This document shows positions 1 to 6,314 of a stretch of DNA of 7,937 nucleotides, piece by piece (the stretch's first letter is position 1; each line of letters starts with the position of its first letter). A program made the translations under genes and the position numbers. The DNA lies in assembly GCA_002404795.1 (NCBI GenBank), contig DHKK01000136.1, positions 1-7,937 on the forward strand, in the 5' to 3' direction. Below the pieces are notes generated by a model. That model did no database searches and was not told the DNA's origin. It saw nothing but the letters and a program-made list of their open reading frames with translations. The DNA is from Clostridiales bacterium UBA4696 (GTDB lineage: Bacteria; Bacillota; Clostridia; Oscillospirales; Oscillospiraceae).

Positions 1-22
1 GGGCCGATGCCTACATCGGCCC
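1..22. repeat. GC-rich hairpin repeat at left edge
   Basis: A perfect 9-bp inverted repeat (GGGCCGATG / CATCGGCCC) encloses the loop CCTA. It sits downstream of the minus-strand MFS gene and may be cut by the window edge. No T-run follows on either strand, so it does not look like an ordinary intrinsic terminator. Short GC-rich palindromes of this sort are dispersed between genes in many Oscillospiraceae genomes; membership of such a family is inference. Confidence 0.55.
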
Positions 23-75
23 AAAGGGCAGTACGGATTCGCCGGAGATGATCGTAAAAGCGGTTCCTCCTGCGC

Positions 76-96
76 GGGCGGAGCAGAGCCCCGCCC
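76..96. repeat. GC-rich hairpin downstream of MFS gene
   Basis: The sequence folds as GGGCGG, one mismatch, GC, loop AGA, GC, then CCGCCC, giving eight pairs and one mismatch. It lies 66 bases past the stop of the minus-strand MFS gene. Read on the minus strand, a TTTT run appears only about 16 bases after the stem, so termination is possible but not classical. Together with the hairpin at 1-22 it makes the left 161 bases a repeat-bearing intergenic stretch with no credible gene. Confidence 0.45.
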
Positions 97-161
97 CTAC
101 AGGGCGCGATCATTCGGCGGCAGTCCGCGGCAAATTCGGGATGGTGGTCCCTGTGTGGGGA

Positions 162-1496
162 TCAGTCGTCCATATCCTCGAATGCGTCCAGCCCCTTCTT
201 GGCTTCGGCTTTGGTGTCGCCGTGGTGGACGAAGAGCATGGTGACGAAGCTCAGGGCGACGAAGAGCGCGGCGTAGGGGAAGAGCACGCGGTAGTCGATC
301 TTCCGCATCAGCGTGCCGGCCACGACCGGCGTGACGACCTGCGCGGCCATGGAGGCCGTATAGTAGTAGCCGGTGAACTTGCCGATGTCCGAGCCCTTGC
401 ACATCTCGACGACCATGGGCAGAGAGTTGACGTTGATGGCCGCCCACGCGAGGCCGACGAGCGCGAAGACGATGAACATGATGGCGTTGATGGACGAGAA
501 GGCCGTCGTCAGCACGTAGCCCAGCGCGAAGCAGATCGTCAGCAGCACGATGCCGCCCTGGATGGTGCGCCGACGCCCGATCTTCGAGGCGATCTGGCCG
601 ATGGGGATGTAGGAGACGATGGCGCCCGCCGTGGCGATCAGCAGGCAGGTCGACGCGCCGCCGAGACCCTGGCCCATGACCACGTCGACATAGGTCGAGA
701 ACCACGTCGTCACGCCGTTGTAGCCGATGAACCACAGCGCGATGGAGGCCAGCAGGAAGCCGAGGCTCTTTTTGACCGGCTTCGGGAGCGTCTCATGGCC
801 GCTGCCGTCGTCCTGGGCGAGGTTCCATTCGGGGTGCTGCTTCTCGAGTGCCTGATTTTCCGCCGTGAGCTTCGGCTCTTTGACCGTGAGGAAGAGGACG
901 GCGACGGCGATGAACATGATGGCCGAGACGACGATGAACAGCGGCTGGTAGTTGACGTGGTCCAGCCCGGCCGTCTTCGAGTTGGGATAGAGGACCGCGG
1001 CCACGCCGAGATAGAGGATGCCGCCGACCGCGCCCATCAGGTTGATGATGGCGTTCGCGCGCGAACGCAGGGGCTTGGGCGTGACGTCGGGCATGAGGGC
1101 GACCGCCGGGGAGCGGTAGGTGCCCATGGCGACGAGCAGCAGGCCCAGCACGATGACGAACGAGGCCGTCTTCAGCCCGGAGGGCTGGGCGGCGTAGCTG
1201 TTGTCGAGCAGGGGGAGGATGTTCATGAGGATGACGGCGCAGCCTGTGCCGAAAAGGATGAACGGCATGCGCTTGCCGATCTTCGAATGACTCCGGTCAG
1301 ACAGCGAGCCGAAGAACGGCAGCAGGAACAGCGCCAGGATGTTGTCCGCCGCCATGATCGCGCCGGAGAAGGTCTCGTTCATGTGGAAGGTCTTGGTGAG
1401 GATCAGCGGCACGACGCTGTCGTACATCTGCCAGAACGCGCAGATGGACAAAAACGCAAGGCCGACCAGGATGGTGCGCTTGTTGTTGAGCTTCAT
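162..1496 (-). CDS. MFS transporter, SLC45/GPH sugar-transporter-like
   Basis: This 444-residue integral membrane protein has about twelve hydrophobic segments in two halves, joined by a charged cytoplasmic loop at about residues 206-246. The loop after TM2 carries a motif-A-like signature at 63-79 (GSLSDRSHSKIGKRMPF). The equivalent loop of the second half, at 300-310, reads GQIASKIGRRR. The DR...GKR/RPF form is typical of SLC45/GPH-like sugar carriers, so sugar or glycoside uptake is the best guess, but the substrate cannot be read from sequence. Its ATG overlaps the stop of the upstream HAD gene in an ATGA, and a GGGAG site (1504-1508) lies 7 bases upstream inside that gene. Translational coupling is therefore likely. 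No signal peptide is expected. No good terminator follows. Confidence 0.88.
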   Translation of the reverse strand: MKLNNKRTILVGLAFLSICAFWQMYDSVVPLILTKTFHMNETFSGAIMAADNILALFLLPFFGSLSDRSHSKIGKRMPFILFGTGCAVILMNILPLLDNSYAAQPSGLKTASFVIVLGLLLVAMGTYRSPAVALMPDVTPKPLRSRANAIINLMGAVGGILYLGVAAVLYPNSKTAGLDHVNYQPLFIVVSAIMFIAVAVLFLTVKEPKLTAENQALEKQHPEWNLAQDDGSGHETLPKPVKKSLGFLLASIALWFIGYNGVTTWFSTYVDVVMGQGLGGASTCLLIATAGAIVSYIPIGQIASKIGRRRTIQGGIVLLTICFALGYVLTTAFSSINAIMFIVFALVGLAWAAINVNSLPMVVEMCKGSDIGKFTGYYYTASMAAQVVTPVVAGTLMRKIDYRVLFPYAALFVALSFVTMLFVHHGDTKAEAKKGLDAFEDMDD

Positions 1497-2299
1497 TTCG
1501 CTTCTCCCTTTTGTAAAGTGTTGAGGACTTCGCGGATATTCTGCATGCAGTAGGTGGGCTGCACGTGATATTTTTCGATATCGGTCATCACGCCCTCGCC
1601 CGAGAGGACGAAGATCGTGTCGATTCCGGCGTTCACGCCGCAGGCGATGTCGGTATAGACGCGGTCGCCGATGAGGCAGGTCTGCCGCGGGGAGAAGCCC
1701 GTGCGCTCCATGGCGAGCAGGGCCATCTCCGGCTGCGGCTTGCCGATGACCTTCGGCCGCCGGCCGGTCGCCGTGTGCAGCATTTCGATGACGCTGCCGC
1801 AGTCGGGCGCGCTGCCGTACCAGGTCGGACAGACCAGATCCGGGTGCGTCGCCACGTAATCGGCGCCGCGGTTCAGCAGGATACAGCAGGTCTCGAGCTT
1901 TTCGAACGTCAGCTCCGTGTCGTAGCCGAGCAGCACGACGCCGATCTCATCCCGGAGCTGCTCCGCCACATGAAGCCCCGCGAGCCGGAGCTGGTTTTTG
2001 AGCGATTCGGTGCCGCAGACGTAATAGACGGTGTCCGGCAGGTACCGCCCCCGCAGGTAGCGGATCGTCGCGTCCGCGCTGGTGAGGAAATCATCGGGGA
2101 AGGCCTCGATGCCGAGCCGGGCCATTTTTGCGATGTAGGCGTCCGTGCCGCGGGAGGAGTTGTTGGTCAGAAACAGGTATCTCCCGCCGATTTCCCGCAC
2201 GTACCGCAGAAAATCCTTCGTGCCGTCAAAGAGCGTTTCGCTCAGGTAGATCGTGCCGTCCATATCCAGCAGGAACAGCCGTTTTTCCGCAAGGGACAT
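1493..2299 (-). CDS. HAD-IIA family hydrolase (NagD/phosphoglycolate-phosphatase-like)
   Basis: With the start chosen here the protein has 268 residues. All HAD motifs are present: motif I DMDGT at 12-16 (Asp12 nucleophile, Asp14 acid/base), motif II TNNSS at 45-49, the motif III lysine in GKPQPEM (Lys187), and motif IV GDRVYTD at 211-217 binding Mg2+. The C2 cap lies between motifs II and III, as in NagD, AraL and phosphoglycolate phosphatases. The expected reaction is dephosphorylation of a small phosphometabolite in the cytoplasm; the substrate is unknown. A longer frame reaches 2419, but an ATG at 2332 lies inside the -10 box of the promoter for this gene. The ATG at 2299 has GGAGG at a 6-base spacing, so 2299 is preferred. 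It is the first gene of an operon with the MFS transporter, which suggests the phosphatase handles a product of the transported compound (inference). Confidence 0.9.
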   Translation of the reverse strand: MSLAEKRLFLLDMDGTIYLSETLFDGTKDFLRYVREIGGRYLFLTNNSSRGTDAYIAKMARLGIEAFPDDFLTSADATIRYLRGRYLPDTVYYVCGTESLKNQLRLAGLHVAEQLRDEIGVVLLGYDTELTFEKLETCCILLNRGADYVATHPDLVCPTWYGSAPDCGSVIEMLHTATGRRPKVIGKPQPEMALLAMERTGFSPRQTCLIGDRVYTDIACGVNAGIDTIFVLSGEGVMTDIEKYHVQPTYCMQNIREVLNTLQKGEAK

Positions 2300-2305
2300 C
2301 AGGTA

Positions 2306-2310
2306 CCTCC
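2306..2310 (-). promoter_or_regulatory. Ribosome binding site deciding the HAD start
   Basis: On the minus strand GGAGG stands 6 bases before the ATG at 2299. It lies downstream of the predicted transcription start, so translation must begin here and not at the upstream in-frame codons at 2332 or 2419. Confidence 0.8.
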
Positions 2311-2330
2311 AGTGATCAAAATTCCCTACC

Positions 2331-2359
2331 ATTATACCGTCTTCCCCGCGATTTGACAA
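2331..2359 (-). promoter_or_regulatory. Promoter of the HAD-MFS operon
   Basis: Read on the minus strand: -35 TTGTCA (2354-2359), a 17-bp spacer, and a perfect -10 TATAAT (2331-2336). Transcription should start near 2324, leaving a 5' leader of about 25 bases that holds the ribosome site. The -10 and following bases (TATAATGGTAG) are identical to those of the glmS promoter candidate near 3510, which supports both. The -35 overlaps that of the divergent mutY promoter by five bases. Confidence 0.75.
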
Positions 2360-2369
2360 GCGCGGGGAA
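2342..2369. repeat. Inverted repeat around the shared -35 boxes, candidate operator
   Basis: The perfect 9-bp arms TTCCCCGCG (2342-2350) and CGCGGGGAA (2361-2369) are separated by 10 bases that contain the overlapping -35 boxes of both divergent promoters. The left arm falls in the spacer of the minus promoter and the right arm in the spacer of the plus promoter. Neither arm should be in either predicted transcript, so the symmetry acts on DNA if it acts at all, for example as a dimeric regulator site. No regulator is encoded nearby. Chance is possible in GC-rich DNA but unlikely at this placement. Confidence 0.55.
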
Positions 2370-2381
2370 AGCGCATACAAT
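2353..2381 (+). promoter_or_regulatory. Promoter of mutY
   Basis: A consensus -35 TTGACA (2353-2358) is followed by a 17-bp spacer and the -10 TACAAT (2376-2381), one base off consensus. Transcription is expected near 2388, giving a leader of about 30 bases that includes AAAGGAGG at 2403-2410. This is a strong housekeeping sigma-70/sigma-A type promoter. Confidence 0.78.
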
Positions 2382-2418
2382 ACATCCAAAAGATTTTGCC
2401 TGAAAGGAGGCCGCTGCA

Positions 2419-3483
2419 ATGGCCCATTCGCTGCCGGAGACCTTTGCGCCCCTGCTGCTGCGCTGGTACGCGGCCGGTCACCGGGATCTGCCCTGGCGGC
2501 AGGACCGGGAGCCGTATCATATCTGGCTGTCGGAGATCATGCTCCAGCAGACGCGTGTGGAGGCCGTCAGGGGCTACTACGCCCGCTTCCTTGCGGAGCT
2601 GCCCGATATTGCCGCGCTGGCCGCGTGCGAAGAGCGGCGGCTCACGAAGCTCTGGGAGGGCCTTGGCTACTACTCCCGCGTGCGCAATCTGCAGAAGGCG
2701 GCGCAGGCGATCGTCTCGCAGCACGGGGGCGTCTTCCCCGCGGACGATGCGGCGATCCGGGCGCTGCCCGGTGTGGGGGATTATACGGCGGGCGCGGTCG
2801 CCTCGATCTGCTTTGACCGGCCTACACCCGCGGTCGACGGGAACGTGCTGCGCGTGCTCGCGCGCGTGACGGAGGACCCCTCGCCCGTGACGAAACAGAG
2901 TGTCAAAAAAAGCTATGCGCAGCTGCTCCGCCCGGTCTACGAGGCAAACCCCGGCAGCCGGGGCGAGCTGACGCAGGCGCTCATGGAGCTCGGCGCGTGC
3001 GTGTGCGTGCCGAACGGCGCGCCAAAGTGCGCCCTGTGCCCGCTGCAGGGCCTCTGCCGGGCGAAAATGAACGGCAGCTGGGGGTCGCTTCCCGTCAAGG
3101 AGGCCAAAAAGCCTCGGCGGCAGGAGCAGCTGACCGTCTTCTTCCTCTCCTGCGGCAGCCGGTACGCCGTGCGGCGGCGGCCGGATACGGGGCTGCTCGC
3201 GGGTCTCTGGGAGCTGCCGAACACCGAAGGGATGCTCTCTGCCCAGCAGGCGCTTTCGCTTCTGGAGCAGTGGGGCCTGCGGCCGGAGCAGCTGCAGAAG
3301 GTGATCGAGCGGACGCATGTCTTCACGCACGTCGAGTGGCACATGCGCTGCTGCTATGTCCGCGTGGCGGCGCCGGGCGGGGACTTTACCTGGGTGGACG
3401 GCGCGGAATTTTCCCGCAGCATCGCCCTGCCGACGGCCTTCCGGATGTTCTGGGAGCCGGAAGAGGGACAGGCGGAGAAATAA
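2419..3483 (+). CDS. mutY: A/G-specific adenine DNA glycosylase MutY
   Basis: This base-excision repair enzyme removes adenine mispaired with 8-oxoguanine and so prevents G:C to T:A changes. The 354 residues match the family length. Visible in order: PWR near the N-terminus; SEIMLQQT at 38-45 with the catalytic Glu39; the helix-hairpin-helix LPGVGDYTAGA at 116-126; the catalytic Asp140 in VDGN; and a [4Fe-4S] cluster site with Cys196, 204, 207 and 213. A C-terminal NUDIX-like domain, roughly 225-350, recognises 8-oxoG and contains FTHVEW. The first Cys gap is seven residues, not the six of E. coli MutY, which looks like a clade variant. The start has AAAGGAGG at an 8-base spacing. It is transcribed divergently from the HAD-MFS operon. 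No clear terminator follows, so some read-through toward glmS is possible. Confidence 0.96.
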   Translation: MAHSLPETFAPLLLRWYAAGHRDLPWRQDREPYHIWLSEIMLQQTRVEAVRGYYARFLAELPDIAALAACEERRLTKLWEGLGYYSRVRNLQKAAQAIVSQHGGVFPADDAAIRALPGVGDYTAGAVASICFDRPTPAVDGNVLRVLARVTEDPSPVTKQSVKKSYAQLLRPVYEANPGSRGELTQALMELGACVCVPNGAPKCALCPLQGLCRAKMNGSWGSLPVKEAKKPRRQEQLTVFFLSCGSRYAVRRRPDTGLLAGLWELPNTEGMLSAQQALSLLEQWGLRPEQLQKVIERTHVFTHVEWHMRCCYVRVAAPGGDFTWVDGAEFSRSIALPTAFRMFWEPEEGQAEK

Positions 3484-3486
3484 CAG

Positions 3487-3515
3487 TAGCTTTTTTGTAA
3501 CTTTTCGCATATAAT
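3487..3515 (+). promoter_or_regulatory. Probable glmS promoter
   Basis: A perfect -10 TATAAT lies at 3510-3515 and continues as TATAATGGTAG, the same eleven bases as at the HAD-MFS promoter. At the usual 17-bp spacing the -35 region (3487-3492, TAGCTT) is poor; a TTGTAA lies only 9 bp away and is too close. Transcription would start near 3522, about 70 bases before the ribozyme cleavage site, which is a plausible arrangement for a ribozyme leader. Confidence 0.5.
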
Positions 3516-3591
3516 GGTAGCATCGCAGAATAGGAAGCTCTGATTCATAGGTTCCGAAAGGAAAGGAGGATACCGGCTTTTCGCCATCACA

Positions 3592-3740
3592 AGCGCCATG
3601 TGCCTGCCGGAAGCGGCAGGACAACGAGGAGAAACGTGATCGAAGGTTCGGCGGATGCGTTTCCGTGCTCTCCGTGCGCGTCACGGCGTCAGAAATATGC
3701 GGGCGACCGCAAAACAGAGGGGCGTCGAACGGAATTCAGG
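3592..3740 (+). ncRNA. glmS ribozyme-riboswitch (glucosamine-6-phosphate-activated)
   Basis: This RNA cleaves itself when it binds glucosamine-6-phosphate, the GlmS product, and so lowers glmS expression; in Bacillus subtilis the cleaved message is then degraded. Cleavage is predicted between A3592 and G3593, at the family motif AGCGCC. Next comes a 7-bp hairpin (3603-3609 with 3614-3620), then the conserved ACGAGGA (3624-3630), ATCGAA (3639-3644) and TTCGGCGGATGC (3647-3658). The arms GAAACG (3631-3636) and CGTTTC (3658-3663) pair around that core. A 3' hairpin at 3698-3711 is capped by the GNRA loop GCGA, as in the accessory domain of known members. The gene directly downstream is glmS. The core match is strong; the 3' boundary is approximate. 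Confidence 0.93.
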
Positions 3741-3795
3741 CAAATGAACTGCGAGTTTGTCCTGTGATCAAATATTACAGGAGGAACAATTTCAT

Positions 3796-5628
3796 ATGTG
3801 TGGTATTGTAGGATACGTAGGCAGAAGTGAGGCTGCACCCATTTTGCTGGAGGGCCTTTCGCGTCTGGAGTACCGGGGCTATGACTCCGCGGGCATCTGC
3901 GTGGAGCAGAACGGCGTTCTGGAGGTCGCAAAGGCCAAGGGCCGTCTGCAGAACCTGATCGCCAAGACCGAAAACGGCGCGAAGCTGCCCGGCACACTCG
4001 GCATCGGCCATACCCGCTGGGCCACCCACGGCGAGCCGAACGATATCAACTCCCACCCGCACGTCTCCCAGAACGGCAAGATCGCCATCGTCCATAACGG
4101 CATCATCGAAAACTATCTCGAGATCCGCGAATTTCTGCAGGAGAAGGGCGTGCAGTTCGCCTCGCAGACCGACTCGGAGGTCGTCGCGCAGCTCATGGAA
4201 TACTGCATGGGCCTGCCCGAGGTCTCGACGGTCTCGGACGCTCTGTACATGGTCCTGCACCGGATCGAGGGCGCGTACGCCCTCGGCATCCTCTGCTCGG
4301 ACGATCCGGATCATATCTACGCCGCGCGCAAGGACGCGCCGCTGCTGCTCGGCTTCGGCAAGGGCGAGAATTTCATCGCCTCCGATGTGACGGCGCTGGT
4401 CAAATACACCCGCGACGTCGTCTACATGGAAGACGGCGAGGTCGCCATCCTCGGCCGCGACGGCATCCAGATCTTCAACGCCATGGAGCTGCCCATCGAA
4501 AAGGAACACCACCACATCGACTGGGAGATCTCCGCCGCGGAAAAGGGCGGCTATGAGCACTTCATGATCAAGGAGATCATGGAGGAGCCTGAGGCCCTGC
4601 GCCGCGCCATCCTGCCGCGCATCAAAGACGGCGAGGTCGTCTTCGACGGCCTGCAGCTGGACATCAGCCGCTATGACAGCATCAAGATCATCGCCTGCGG
4701 CTCGTCGTACCATGTGGGTGTGGTCGGCAAATACAATCTGGAAAAGCTTGTGCGCATCCCGGTCGAGGCCGTGCTGGCCTCCGAGTTCCGCTACTGCGAC
4801 CCGATCATCGACAACCGCACGCTCGTCATCGTCATCAGCCAGTCCGGCGAGACGCTCGACACCATGGCCGCCCTGCGCGAGGCGAAGAGCCTCGGCGCGC
4901 GCATCCTCTCAATTGTGAACGTCGTCGGCAGCTCCATCGCCCGCGAGTCGGACGATGTGCTCTACACCTGGGCCGGGCCCGAGATCGCCGTCGCCACCAC
5001 AAAGGCGTATTCCACCCAGATGGCGGTCCTCGACCTGCTTGCCATCTATCTGGCCGGCCAGCGGAAGACCATCACGGCGGAGGATATGCGCCGCCTGACC
5101 ACCGCCATCGCCGCGCTGCCCGCGCAGGTCGAGAAGATCCTGTCGAGCTGCGAGCAGATCCAGTATTACGCCTCGCAGTACTTCAACCACGATTCCGTCT
5201 TCTTCATCGGCCGGAATCTGGATTACGCGCTCGGCATGGAGGGCTCTTTGAAGCTCAAGGAGATCTCCTACATCCACTCCGAGGCCTACGCCTCGGGCGA
5301 GCTCAAGCACGGGACGATCTCGCTCATCGAGCCCGGCACGCTCGTCGTGGCGCTGGGCAGCTATACGCCGCTGTTTGACAAGACCATGAGCAACGTCATC
5401 GAGGTCAAGGCCAGAGGCGCGAGCGTCCTCGCCCTGGCCACCGAGTCGCACCGCGCCGAGATGGAAAGCCGCGTCGACGGCATCCTGACCATCCCGGATA
5501 CGGAGCTGATGTTCCTGCCGCTTTTGGGCGTTGTGCCGCTGCAGCTGTTCGCGTATTACGTCGCGCTGCAGCGCGGCTGCGATATCGATAAGCCCCGCAA
5601 TCTCGCCAAGAGCGTCACCGTCGAGTAA
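3796..5628 (+). CDS. glmS: Glutamine-fructose-6-phosphate aminotransferase (isomerizing), GlmS
   Basis: GlmS converts fructose-6-phosphate and glutamine to glucosamine-6-phosphate and glutamate, the first committed step of UDP-GlcNAc and cell-wall synthesis. The 610 residues match the family (E. coli 609). The N-terminus MCGIVGYVG gives Cys2, the glutaminase nucleophile after Met removal. The class II amidotransferase domain, about 2-240, carries RWATHGEPN (74-82), NGIIENY (101-107) and TDSEVVAQ (125-132). Two SIS domains follow with CGSS (301-304), SQSGET (349-354), the Glu489 and His505 regions, and the C-terminal RNLAKSVTVE with Lys605 for sugar-ring opening. An upstream TTG in frame (3757) is rejected because Cys2 must follow the start; AGGAGG (3779-3784) lies 11 bases before the chosen ATG. 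Expression is expected to be fed back through the leader ribozyme, and transcription ends at the hairpin just after the stop. Confidence 0.98.
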   Translation: MCGIVGYVGRSEAAPILLEGLSRLEYRGYDSAGICVEQNGVLEVAKAKGRLQNLIAKTENGAKLPGTLGIGHTRWATHGEPNDINSHPHVSQNGKIAIVHNGIIENYLEIREFLQEKGVQFASQTDSEVVAQLMEYCMGLPEVSTVSDALYMVLHRIEGAYALGILCSDDPDHIYAARKDAPLLLGFGKGENFIASDVTALVKYTRDVVYMEDGEVAILGRDGIQIFNAMELPIEKEHHHIDWEISAAEKGGYEHFMIKEIMEEPEALRRAILPRIKDGEVVFDGLQLDISRYDSIKIIACGSSYHVGVVGKYNLEKLVRIPVEAVLASEFRYCDPIIDNRTLVIVISQSGETLDTMAALREAKSLGARILSIVNVVGSSIARESDDVLYTWAGPEIAVATTKAYSTQMAVLDLLAIYLAGQRKTITAEDMRRLTTAIAALPAQVEKILSSCEQIQYYASQYFNHDSVFFIGRNLDYALGMEGSLKLKEISYIHSEAYASGELKHGTISLIEPGTLVVALGSYTPLFDKTMSNVIEVKARGASVLALATESHRAEMESRVDGILTIPDTELMFLPLLGVVPLQLFAYYVALQRGCDIDKPRNLAKSVTVE

Positions 5629-5638
5629 ACAAAAACCG

Positions 5639-5677
5639 CCCGCTGTGTCCGATGCAGGACACAGCGGGTATTTTTTT
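5639..5677 (+). terminator. Intrinsic terminator of glmS
   Basis: A perfect 12-bp stem CCCGCTGTGTCC / GGACACAGCGGG with loop GATGCA is followed by TA and seven T residues. It begins 11 bases after the glmS stop. It should isolate glmS from the sigma-factor gene downstream, so that gene needs its own promoter in 5678-5759. Confidence 0.95.
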
Positions 5678-5759
5678 GATTTCCTGCAACAGAAACCGGC
5701 TTTTCCCCGACATGATGGATGTCAGCATGTTGATACAAACGAAAAAGGAGGGATGCGGT

Positions 5760-6314
5760 ATGGACGACAGACAGCTGCTGCGGCAGCTGCAGAGGCAGAG
5801 CGCGGGCGCGCTCGAGACCGCCATCGCGCAGTACGGCGCGTACGTGCTCGCCGTCATCCGCAATCGCAGCCGCGGCGTCCTGACGCCGGAGGACCATGAG
5901 GAGATCGCGTCGGACGTCTTTCTCGCCCTGTGGCGCGGCGCAAAAAATATCACGCGCGGCCAGCTGCGCCCGTGGCTCGGCGCGGTCGCCCGGAAGCAGA
6001 CGGCGGAGGCCATGCGGAAGAAGAACGTCTATCTCCCGTTGGAGGACGATGCGCTCATCACGCTCGACCGCCTCTGGGAGCAGATGGTCGAGAAGGAGCG
6101 CTGCGAGGCGCTCGCGCAGGCACTCGCGGCGCTGCCGGGGGAGGACCGGGAGATCTTTTACCGGTTCTACGACCTGAGCCAGACGACCGCACAGATCGCG
6201 GACGAATTGCACCTGAACGCCTCGACGGTCCGCTCGCGCCTGCTGCGCGGCCGGGAGGCGCTCAGAAAAACACTGACAAAGGGAGGGCTGTTCTGTGAAG
6301 ACGACGTGGGATGA
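5760..6314 (+). CDS. ECF-type sigma-70 family RNA polymerase sigma factor
   Basis: This 184-residue cytoplasmic protein directs RNA polymerase to alternative promoters. It has the two-domain ECF layout. Region 2, about 15-85, includes DHEEIASDVFLALWR (45-59) for core and -10 contacts. After a linker, region 4, about 116-172, carries LPGEDREIFYRFYDLS, the helix-turn-helix TTAQIADELHLNASTVRSRL (142-161) and RGREALRKTL. A longer frame begins at 5652 inside the glmS terminator; the ATG at 5760 has GGAGG (5747-5751) at an 8-base spacing and is chosen. The next gene starts 20 bases before this one stops, so the two are coupled. That partner is a membrane protein, the usual arrangement for a sigma held inactive until an outside signal. 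The target regulon and signal are unknown. Confidence 0.9.
   Translation: MDDRQLLRQLQRQSAGALETAIAQYGAYVLAVIRNRSRGVLTPEDHEEIASDVFLALWRGAKNITRGQLRPWLGAVARKQTAEAMRKKNVYLPLEDDALITLDRLWEQMVEKERCEALAQALAALPGEDREIFYRFYDLSQTTAQIADELHLNASTVRSRLLRGREALRKTLTKGGLFCEDDVG

Noticed and set aside
48..1553. 501-codon open frame on the plus strand
   Set aside because: It lies opposite the clear MFS gene and its product is a low-complexity Asp/Glu/Arg/His-rich string with no motif. GC-rich codon bias leaves such antisense frames open.
2300..2419. N-terminal extension of the HAD protein up to 2419
   Set aside because: The extension crosses the predicted promoter and transcription start. The ATG at 2299 has an ideal GGAGG and gives the normal family N-terminus.
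3561..3600. GAAAGGAGGA ribosome-like site in the glmS leader, possible leader peptide
   Set aside because: The next ATG (3598) is about 28 bases away, within the ribozyme, so no usable start lies at normal spacing.
2332..3684. 450-codon minus-strand frame across mutY
   Set aside because: It is antisense to a fully motif-supported mutY, has an Arg/Pro-rich composition, runs through the promoters and ribozyme, and shows no domain.
3775..4713. 312-codon minus-strand frame opposite glmS
   Set aside because: It is the shadow of a conserved glmS reading frame, with acidic and basic low-complexity translation.
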